Part shown: piece after piece, positions 1 to 4,915 of the stretch | How positions within the stretch are numbered: position 1 is the stretch's first letter | Layout of the letters: the number at the start of each line of letters is the position of its first letter | NCBI GenBank assembly: GCA_945911685.1 | Contig: CAMEAW010000187.1 | Span: forward strand, 1 to 5,407 | Source: Bordetella parapertussis | GTDB lineage: Bacteria > Pseudomonadota > Gammaproteobacteria > Burkholderiales > Burkholderiaceae_B | Length of the DNA stretch: 5,407 nt | Direction: 5' to 3' | Notes under the pieces: model-generated | Databases searched by the model: none | Told to the model about the DNA's origin: nothing | The model's input: the letters and a program-made list of their open reading frames with translations, nothing else | Translations under genes and position numbers: made by a program

Positions 1-579
1 TCTTTCAAACGCTTCAAGATATTGCGTATAAAAGCCCACATCCAACGAGCCAATGACCGCGATGTTTTTTGCGCCCTTGCTTGCAACAAACGTACCCGCT
101 GCTGCACCCGTAAAATCTGCAGGTGGTCTTGTACGCAACAAGTTTGGCGCACCCAGCGTCGTGATGCTACGCTCAGCCGCATTACCCACCAACATCAAGA
201 CCTTTTCTTTACCGATAAATGAGGCAACGGCACTCGTTGGGCCAGAACAACAAAAGCCAACAATGTATTGAGCGCTATCACGATCGATCAGCTTGCGCAC
301 AGCGTTCGTGCCTTCGGTTGGATTCGCCTTGTCGTCGTAGGCAATCACATTCAGCTTGTAGGTATCGCCGCCCGCTTTAATCCCTCCTTTCGCATTGATC
401 TCTTCGGCAGCCATTTTTACCGCATTGGCTTGAGGCAAGCCATACACCGCGCCAGGCCCAGTGAGTGAATCATTTAGGCCAAGCGTCAATTGCTTTTCAG
501 CCGCACTAGCAAAGGCCATGGCCACGGCCAAGGCACCGCCTAGCATGCGCGACACTATTGTTGTGGTGCGAGTTTTCAT
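1..579 (-). CDS. Liv-type ABC transporter substrate-binding protein, C-terminus missing
   Basis: Periplasmic binding protein of the branched-chain amino acid (HAAT/Liv) class, Peripla_BP_6 type; it captures a small solute and delivers it to a LivHM-like permease. The 193 visible residues start at ATG 579-577 and stay open to the window edge; family members are about 370-420 residues, so roughly half is missing. Residues 1-26 form a Sec signal peptide (basic MKTR, hydrophobic stretch at 12-24, A-S-A cleavage region). The mature part shows family features: a D-S-L-T-G-P ligand-lobe start (37-42), Y-G-L-P-Q-A-N followed by E-E-I-N-A-K-G-G-I (46-67), A-Y-D-D (80-83), and N-A-V-R-K-L-I (92-98) followed by I-V-G (106-108). 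A C-C pair at 110-111 precedes S-G-P-T. A clear ribosome site (AGGAGAG, 592-586) lies 6 bases before the ATG. It follows the two ATPase genes in the same direction, 160 bases after livF. The ligand cannot be told from the sequence; organic acids, amides and urea are alternatives to amino acids. Confidence 0.9.
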   Translation of the reverse strand, partial: MKTRTTTIVSRMLGGALAVAMAFASAAEKQLTLGLNDSLTGPGAVYGLPQANAVKMAAEEINAKGGIKAGGDTYKLNVIAYDDKANPTEGTNAVRKLIDRDSAQYIVGFCCSGPTSAVASFIGKEKVLMLVGNAAERSITTLGAPNLLRTRPPADFTGAAAGTFVASKGAKNIAVIGSLDVGFYTQYLEAFER

Positions 580-585
580 ATTGTG

Positions 586-592
586 CTCTCCT
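586..592 (-). promoter_or_regulatory. Strong ribosome binding site of the binding-protein gene
   Basis: AGGAGAG, 6 bases upstream of the ATG at 579, is the best Shine-Dalgarno match in the window. It fits the usual need for more binding protein than ATPase in such importers, and it fixes the start of a gene that is cut by the window edge. Confidence 0.75.
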
Positions 593-667
593 GATGTTTT
601 TAAATGATTATTGTTAAGACCGAATGCTGTTAGACGAAATTGTTTGTACGCTGAACCCTGACTAGAA

Positions 668-696
668 AAAGTTGGCATCCTTCACACGACTGTCAA
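668..696 (-). promoter_or_regulatory. Possible internal promoter ahead of the binding-protein gene (weak)
   Basis: A perfect -35 hexamer TTGACA lies at 696-691 on the minus strand. Seventeen bases further on, only a poor -10 (AACTTT, 673-668) can be found. A separate promoter would help raise binding-protein levels above those of the ATPases. The weak -10 makes this tentative, and the -35 lies next to the stem-loop at 699-722. Confidence 0.25.
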
Positions 697-698
697 AG

Positions 699-722
699 CA
701 TTCTGCTCTGCAAGGCAGAATG
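699..722 (-). terminator. Intergenic stem-loop after livF
   Basis: A perfect 8-base-pair stem (CATTCTGC / GCAGAATG) closes an 8-base loop, 17 bases after the livF stop. On neither strand is it followed by a T-run, so it is not a standard intrinsic terminator. It may act as a partial terminator or as an RNA-processing or stabilising hairpin between the ATPase and binding-protein parts of the transcript. The structure is seen directly; the role is inferred. Confidence 0.45.
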
Positions 723-739
723 ACACACCCCCTAAAACG

Positions 740-1441
740 TTAATGACCGAGATAGGCTTTACTCACTTCTGGATGCGACAGCAATTCAGCGCCGCTTCCT
801 TCTAAAACGATCTCACCTGCCTCGTACAGATAGGCGTGATCCGCTAAACCAAGCGCCATTTTTGCGTTTTGCTCCACTAATAAAATTGTCGTGCCACGGG
901 CCTTGATTCGCGCAAGTGTCTCACCCACTTCTTGCACAATCTTAGGTGCCAAACCAAGCGAGGGTTCGTCAAAAATACACAGCTTTGGACGCGACATCAG
1001 TGCCCTGGCAATCGCGAGCATCTCTTGCTCGCCACCCGATAAGGTGCCAGCCATTTGCGTAGCACGTTGGCGCAAGACCGGAAACATTTCGAACATCTCG
1101 TTCAGATCGTCTGCCTCTTTAGTATCCCGTCGAGTATGCGCACCCATTTTCAAATTTTCTAACACGGACATTCCGCCAAACACTTGGCGCCCCTCGGGGC
1201 ACATCGTGATGCCATGGCGTACGATCTGGTGACCTGATAGTCGTTCAAGCGCAACACCTTCAAACTCGATCGATCCAGACCGCGAGGGCAACAAACCTGT
1301 GATGCATTTCAAAGTCGTACTTTTTCCGGCACCGTTAGCGCCAATCAGTGAGACACATTGCCCAGCCTTTACTTCAAAACTCACGCCATGCAAGACGTCT
1401 GTCTTGCCATAGCCTGCATAGAGATTATTCACCCTCAGCAT
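740..1441 (-). CDS. livF: Liv-type ABC transporter ATP-binding protein LivF
   Basis: Cytoplasmic ATPase that, with a LivG partner and two LivHM-type permeases, powers uptake of branched-chain amino acids or related solutes. At 233 residues it has normal LivF length. Motifs are intact: Walker A G-A-N-G-A-G-K-S-T (34-42), Q-loop in P-E-G-R-Q (82-86), ABC signature L-S-G-G-E (134-138), Walker B L-C-I-F-D-E-P (154-160) followed by S-L-G-L-A-P, and L-V-E-Q-N at 188-192. Q191 stands where most ABC ATPases have the switch His, which is normal for LivF. The C-terminal end (hydrophobic, H-P-E-V then A-Y-L-G) is also typical. The ATG follows the livG stop directly (TAA then ATG, no gap), with GGAG at 1451-1448 inside the livG end as ribosome site, so translation is probably coupled. 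Substrate specificity cannot be read from an ATPase. Confidence 0.93.
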   Translation of the reverse strand: MLRVNNLYAGYGKTDVLHGVSFEVKAGQCVSLIGANGAGKSTTLKCITGLLPSRSGSIEFEGVALERLSGHQIVRHGITMCPEGRQVFGGMSVLENLKMGAHTRRDTKEADDLNEMFEMFPVLRQRATQMAGTLSGGEQEMLAIARALMSRPKLCIFDEPSLGLAPKIVQEVGETLARIKARGTTILLVEQNAKMALGLADHAYLYEAGEIVLEGSGAELLSHPEVSKAYLGH

Positions 1442-2209
1442 TTAGTGCTCCGTTCCGAGATAGGCATCAATCACGGCCGGATCCGCACGCACCTGCGCGG
1501 GCGTACCATCGGCAATTTTTTGTCCGAAATTCAACACCGCGATACGCTGACAAACCTCCATGATTAAGCCCATGTGATGCTCAATCACTAAAACAGCCAC
1601 GCCTCGGTCACGGATTCGCAAGATGATCTCCGACAACTCAGCACGTTCTTTGGCAACCATCCCCGCAGCTGGCTCATCCAGCAGCAAAACCCGCGGCTCC
1701 GTTGCAAGGGCTGTCGCAACCATTAACAAACGTTGCTGTGCTGATGAAATCGCTGAAGCAGGCGCATGCGCGACGCCCAGCAACCCCATAAACTCAAGCA
1801 AGTCTGCGGCACGCTCTCGCTGAGCCACGACTTCTTGGCGATAGGGTTTAGTGCGAAAAATTGCTTGCGCCGCTTTGGTTTCGAAGCGAGTATGCGCCCC
1901 TAACAGCACCTGCTCTAGCAAGCTAAATTCTGGAAAAAGACTCGTCGTTTGAAACGTACGGGCAAGGCCGAGGGCCACACGCTCACCGATCGTCGCAGTC
2001 GAAATGTCGTGGCCATCCAATAAAATCTGCCCGCGTGTCGCGCGCATCGTGCCCGAAATCAAATTCACGCTGGTGGATTTGCCCGAACCATTCGGGCCGA
2101 TTAGCCCAACAATTTCACCCGCAGCGATCTCAAGCGACAAGCCCTTGACAGCTTGCACACCACCAAAATTTTTATCGAGCTCACGTACAACGAGCAAAGG
2201 CTCAGTCAT
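1442..2209 (-). CDS. livG: Liv-type ABC transporter ATP-binding protein LivG, degenerate signature
   Basis: Second cytoplasmic ATPase of the Liv-type importer and first gene of the leftward cluster; 255 residues, the usual LivG length. Walker A is G-P-N-G-S-G-K-S-T (38-46). The Q-loop is in A-R-T-F-Q (83-87), typical of LivG. Walker B is V-L-L-L-D-E-P (174-180) followed by A-A-G-M, and the switch His is in V-I-E-H-H (208-212, H211). The family's roughly 20-40-residue insert after the Q-loop region is present. Odd point: the ABC signature reads I-S-S-A-Q (154-158), with Ala in place of the key Gly, and the following I-A-R-A is V-A-T-A. The partner LivF signature is intact, so one of the two composite ATP sites may be weakened. 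The ATG at 2209 has a weak ribosome site (AAGAG, 2222-2218, 8 bases away). A specificity other than branched-chain amino acids is possible. Confidence 0.92.
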   Translation of the reverse strand: MTEPLLVVRELDKNFGGVQAVKGLSLEIAAGEIVGLIGPNGSGKSTSVNLISGTMRATRGQILLDGHDISTATIGERVALGLARTFQTTSLFPEFSLLEQVLLGAHTRFETKAAQAIFRTKPYRQEVVAQRERAADLLEFMGLLGVAHAPASAISSAQQRLLMVATALATEPRVLLLDEPAAGMVAKERAELSEIILRIRDRGVAVLVIEHHMGLIMEVCQRIAVLNFGQKIADGTPAQVRADPAVIDAYLGTEH

Positions 2210-2283
2210 ACATCACACTCTTGGACTTTATTGCACCGATCAACCCGCATACACATCTTTGTTTCACTTCAGACAAGACTCGC

Positions 2284-2297
2284 CCTCAACATTGAGG
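2284..2297. repeat. Small perfect inverted repeat CCTCAA-CA-TTGAGG
   Basis: Perfect 6-2-6 dyad in the leader of the predicted liv transcript. The half-site CCCTCA(A) recurs inverted at 2320-2325 and again in direct orientation at 2366-2372, where it overlaps the proposed -35 box. That repetition suggests a binding site for a regulator rather than chance, but the half-site is short. Confidence 0.4.
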
Positions 2298-2319
2298 ACG
2301 ACGCACGATTCAGTCGTAA

Positions 2320-2371
2320 TGAGGGTGATATTAGACCGATCGACTATAAAATCGATTGGTATTTACCCTCA
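2320..2371. promoter_or_regulatory. Nested dyad over the liv promoter, candidate operator
   Basis: Two inverted repeats share one centre. The outer arms are TGAGGGT (2320-2326) and ACCCTCA (2365-2371), a perfect 7-base match. The inner arms are ACCGATCGA (2335-2343) and TCGATTGGT (2352-2360), matching at 8 of 9 positions. The inner loop (2344-2351, CTATAAAA) holds most of the proposed leftward -10 box, and the outer right arm overlaps the -35 box. A regulator bound here would block RNA polymerase. The TetR protein encoded next door is the obvious candidate; this is inference. Confidence 0.45.
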
Positions 2372-2372
2372 A
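2343..2372 (-). promoter_or_regulatory. Candidate sigma70-type promoter for the liv cluster
   Basis: On the minus strand, TTGAGG (2372-2367, 4 of 6 consensus) is separated by 18 bases from TATAGT (2348-2343, 5 of 6). Transcription would begin near 2336, giving a leader of about 125 bases before the livG ATG at 2209. It is the best-spaced pair found upstream of livG. It is embedded in a nested inverted repeat, which fits a repressed promoter. Confidence 0.45.
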
Positions 2373-2407
2373 TGAATGTCTTTTACAAAAAAGTGTTATA
2401 CATCAAG

Positions 2408-2426
2408 CGAATAGAATATCTATTCG
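2408..2426. promoter_or_regulatory. Perfect 19-base dyad, candidate TetR-family operator
   Basis: CGAATAGA-ATA-TCTATTCG is a perfect 8-3-8 inverted repeat, 53 bases before the regulator's ATG at 2480. Its size and position suit an autoregulatory TetR-family operator. The core TAGA/TCTA resembles half of the E. coli NemR box as I recall it, but the spacing differs, so this is only suggestive. A T-rich run follows (2432-2438), so a weak stem-loop terminator is an alternative. The AT-rich stem and the absence of an upstream rightward gene argue against that. Confidence 0.5.
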
Positions 2427-2479
2427 TGTGATTTTTTTATCTTTTTGTTTACTTTTTAAATATTAGTTAATCAAAATCT

Positions 2480-3163
2480 ATGGGTACCCTCCACGCCATC
2501 GCACCACCTGACGGCGCTCGCAAAGACAATGCGTCAGACGCAGATATGCAGTTCAGGCACACCCGTTCGCTGGCTGCCAAGCAACGCGGCGATACCCGCT
2601 CGGCAATCATCTGGTGCGGCACCGAATTGCTAACAGAGCGTGGCTTTCAAATTACGGGCATCGATGAAATTTTGTCTATCGTCGGCGTCCCGAAAGGCTC
2701 TTTTTATTATTACTTCAAGAGCAAACGCGAATTCGGTGTCGCGGTGGTGGATAACTACGTTCAGTTTTATGCCCAGAAGATGGCTCTCCTCTTCGACAAC
2801 CCCGAGCGGACCCCCTTGCAACGCTTGCAAGATTTTGTCGACGATGGCAAGCTCGGGATGGCGAAATATGATTTCAAACGCGGCTGCCTGATCGGCAACA
2901 TGGGGCAAGAGCTGGCCGCGCTCAACGACGAATTCCGAGAGAGGCTTGAGCGAGTGATGCAGGCGTGGGAAGCTCGCGTCACAGCCTTATTTCAACTCGC
3001 CCGCGAAAATGGTGACATCGCACAAAGTCACGATCCTGAAAGCCTATCGCAATTTTTTTGGATCGGTTGGGAGGGTGCGATTTTGCGCTCAAAATTAACC
3101 CGCAGCGTTGCACCACTTGATCGTTTTGCACAGATATTTTTTGATAAAGTGCTACAGCCTTAA
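2480..3163 (+). CDS. TetR/AcrR-family regulator, AcuR/NemR-like
   Basis: One-domain-plus-ligand-pocket transcriptional repressor expected to act as a dimer. The N-terminal TetR helix-turn-helix spans about residues 40-82, with the hallmark T-G-I-D-E-I-L (59-65) and V-G-V-P-K-G-S-F-Y-Y-Y-F-K-S-K (68-82). The C-terminal half carries motifs I recognise from the AcuR/NemR-type group: G-M-A-K-Y-D-F-K-R-G-C-L-I-G-N (126-140), G-Q-E (142-144) and F-F-W-I-G-W-E-G-A (192-200). Relatives respond to acrylate (AcuR) or electrophiles (NemR). C136 in the R-G-C-L motif is a candidate sensing Cys, by inference. It is divergent from the liv cluster and precedes the sulfatase gene, so either could be its target. 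The start is uncertain: ATG 2480 has no Shine-Dalgarno. An in-frame ATG at 2546 would give 205 residues beginning just before the conserved R-G-D-T-R (36-40), closer to the usual family length. The ligand is unknown. Confidence 0.88.
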   Translation: MGTLHAIAPPDGARKDNASDADMQFRHTRSLAAKQRGDTRSAIIWCGTELLTERGFQITGIDEILSIVGVPKGSFYYYFKSKREFGVAVVDNYVQFYAQKMALLFDNPERTPLQRLQDFVDDGKLGMAKYDFKRGCLIGNMGQELAALNDEFRERLERVMQAWEARVTALFQLARENGDIAQSHDPESLSQFFWIGWEGAILRSKLTRSVAPLDRFAQIFFDKVLQP

Positions 3164-3364
3164 CGCACCATCAACCTTCGCAGAACAATATAAAACTTAC
3201 GCCAAATAGCGTATGCTAAAAAGATGCACGCGAATCGACTCCTCAATTCGATGGAGCTGCGATATCATACTAGTCACTTATCAATTGATTCGCGCTTGGT
3301 CAGGCGAAACTTCTTGCCACCACTGCAACGCGGCGAGGCCTCTCTTTCGATCGCTCAACTGTTT
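3164..3364. promoter_or_regulatory. Gene-free stretch before the sulfatase
   Basis: These 201 bases hold no supported gene. The sulfatase reading frame is open back to an ATG at 3224, but the translated stretch (47 residues) shows no domain and precedes a normal signal peptide, so it is treated as untranslated. A small dyad, TACGC-caaata-GCGTA (3198-3213), and an AT-rich TATAAA (3189-3194) lie just after the regulator stop. They may mark a promoter or operator for the sulfatase, but no convincing -35/-10 pair was found. Confidence 0.4.
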
Positions 3365-4903
3365 ATGAAAATGAATTTCAAAAAAACTCTTCTCGCTGCC
3401 TCGATCGCGGGCACGCTTTTAGCCGGACAAGCACGCGCTGCTGATCCACCCAACATTCTGATCATCTGGGGTGACGATATTGGTCAGTTCAATATCAGCG
3501 CCTACAACAACGGCATGATGGGCTATAAAACCCCAAACATCGATCGTATCGGCAAAGAGGGCGCGCTATTTACTGACTGGTATGGCCAACAAAGTAGCAC
3601 TGCTGGTCGTGCCGCGTTTATCACCGGGCAGTCACCCATTCGCACAGGCTTAACCAAAGTTGGCCTGCCAGGTACGCCCGAGGGCATGAAAAAAGAAGAC
3701 CCAACCTTAGCCACGCTGCTGAAAGCGAAGGGTTACAAAACCGGTCAGTTCGGCAAAAATCACTTAGGTGACCGTGACGACATGCTGCCTACGGCGCACG
3801 GCTTTGATGAGTTTTTTGGCAATCTGTACCACCTCAATGCCGAAGAAGAACCCGAAAACCCTGACTACCCCAAAAATCCAGAGTTCAAAAAGAAGTTTGG
3901 GCCACGTGGCGTCATTCATAGCTTTGCGGGCGGCAAGATCACGGACACTGGCCCCCTGACGCGTAAGCGCATGGAAACCATCGACGACGAAGTCATGGTC
4001 AAAACGCTTGATTTTATGGATCGCGCCAAACAAGAGAAAAAGCCTTTCTTCATCTGGTGGAACTCAACCCGGATGCACATCTTTACGCATCTGAAGGCAG
4101 CCTCACAGGGCAAAACCGGCTTGGGCGTGTATGCAGACGGCATGGTTGAACACGATGGGCATGTAGGTCAATTGCTTGAAAAGCTCAAAGCCCTTGGCTT
4201 AGACGAAAACACCATCATCATGTATTCGACCGACAACGGCGCCGAGACCTTTACTTGGCCCGATGGTGGTACCACCATGTTTAGAGGCGAGAAAAATACC
4301 AACTGGGAAGGCGGCTACCGCGTACCCACCATGATCAAGTGGCCTGGAGTGATCAAACCTGGCACGATCAATAACGACATCGCTGCCCACGAAGATATGC
4401 TCACCACCTTGGTGGCAGCGGCGGGCGATAAAACCGCCAAGGCAGATCTCAAGACGGGTCGCAAAATCGGGGATATGACCTACAAGGTGCATCTCGACGG
4501 CTATGACCTAGGCCCAGCCCTTAAAGGTGAAGCCGCCTGGCCACGTAAAGAGTTTATTTACTGGACAGACGATGGCAGTGTTGCCGCCTTGCGTTACGAC
4601 AACTGGAAAGTCACATTCTTAAAACAAGAAGCTGAGGGCTTGAAAGTGTGGCAGCAACCCTTCACCCAGCTGCGTGCCCCGACGCTCACCAACCTGCGTA
4701 TGGATCCGTTTGAACGCGCCGAGCAAGAACATGCCATGGGTTATCAGCGCTGGTATTTAGATCGTATGTTTGCGATTGCACCGGCTGCGGCTTATGTGGG
4801 TCAATGGTTGCAAAGCTTTCGCGAATTTCCACCACGTCAAAAACCGGGGAGCTTCAATCTTGATCGCGTAATGGAAATGGTGTCTAAACCTGCGCAAAAC
4901 TAA
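3365..4903 (+). CDS. Exported type I sulfatase (arylsulfatase family), Ser-type formylglycine site
   Basis: Hydrolyses a sulfate ester to alcohol plus sulfate, probably in the periplasm; the natural substrate is unknown. From ATG 3365 the protein has 512 residues. Residues 1-25 are a Sec signal peptide (M-K-M-N-F-K-K, hydrophobic core, A-R-A cleavage site), the reason this start is preferred over ATG 3224. Alkaline-phosphatase/sulfatase fold residues are present: metal-binding D37-D38 (W-G-D-D-I-G), formylglycine motif S78-T79-A80-G81-R82 followed by F-I-T-G-Q, G-K-N-H-L-G-D (130-136, K131 and H133), N-S-T-R-M-H (233-238), and the metal pair D290-N291 in S-T-D-N-G-A-E, then R-G-E-K-N-T-N-W-E-G-G-Y-R-V-P (307-321, K310). 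The key residue is Ser (codon AGC, 3596-3598), not Cys, with Ala in place of Pro in the C/S-x-P/A-x-R core. Ser-type enzymes depend on anSME, whose gene lies convergently 12 bases away. No good Shine-Dalgarno precedes either start. ATG 3371 is also possible. Confidence 0.93.
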   Translation: MKMNFKKTLLAASIAGTLLAGQARAADPPNILIIWGDDIGQFNISAYNNGMMGYKTPNIDRIGKEGALFTDWYGQQSSTAGRAAFITGQSPIRTGLTKVGLPGTPEGMKKEDPTLATLLKAKGYKTGQFGKNHLGDRDDMLPTAHGFDEFFGNLYHLNAEEEPENPDYPKNPEFKKKFGPRGVIHSFAGGKITDTGPLTRKRMETIDDEVMVKTLDFMDRAKQEKKPFFIWWNSTRMHIFTHLKAASQGKTGLGVYADGMVEHDGHVGQLLEKLKALGLDENTIIMYSTDNGAETFTWPDGGTTMFRGEKNTNWEGGYRVPTMIKWPGVIKPGTINNDIAAHEDMLTTLVAAAGDKTAKADLKTGRKIGDMTYKVHLDGYDLGPALKGEAAWPRKEFIYWTDDGSVAALRYDNWKVTFLKQEAEGLKVWQQPFTQLRAPTLTNLRMDPFERAEQEHAMGYQRWYLDRMFAIAPAAAYVGQWLQSFREFPPRQKPGSFNLDRVMEMVSKPAQN

Positions 4904-4915
4904 ATCGAGTACGCC

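Larger units (their letters stand above)
2210..2479. promoter_or_regulatory. Divergent control region between livG and the TetR gene
   Basis: This 270-base stretch has no credible gene. It separates the leftward liv cluster from the rightward regulator gene, the classic layout for a TetR-family repressor controlling its neighbour. The part next to the regulator (about 2380-2479) is strongly AT-rich. It contains a perfect 14-base dyad (2284-2297), a nested dyad (2320-2371), a perfect 19-base dyad (2408-2426) and a leftward promoter candidate (2343-2372). Short frames crossing it are not supported as genes. Confidence 0.7.

Noticed and set aside
53..468. Plus-strand frames at the left end as small genes
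   Set aside because: They overlap the minus-strand binding-protein gene, which has a signal peptide, a ribosome site and family motifs; the plus-strand translations show no recognisable domain.
2004..2431. Plus-strand frames running from livG into the control region
   Set aside because: They lie antisense to livG, lack family features and cross the operator-like repeats; they are chance frames.
2408..2440. Dyad followed by a T-run read as an intrinsic terminator
   Set aside because: The stem is AT-rich, the T-run starts several bases after it, and no rightward gene lies upstream to be terminated. An operator is the better reading.
3229..3294. Inverted repeat CGCGAATC (3229-3236) and GATTCGCG (3287-3294)
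   Set aside because: Eight-base arms 50 bases apart with no link to a promoter element; this can arise by chance and no role could be supported.
3596..3598. Inactive sulfatase because Cys is absent at the formylglycine position
   Set aside because: Ser is a recognised precursor of formylglycine, all other catalytic and metal residues are present, and an anSME gene is adjacent.
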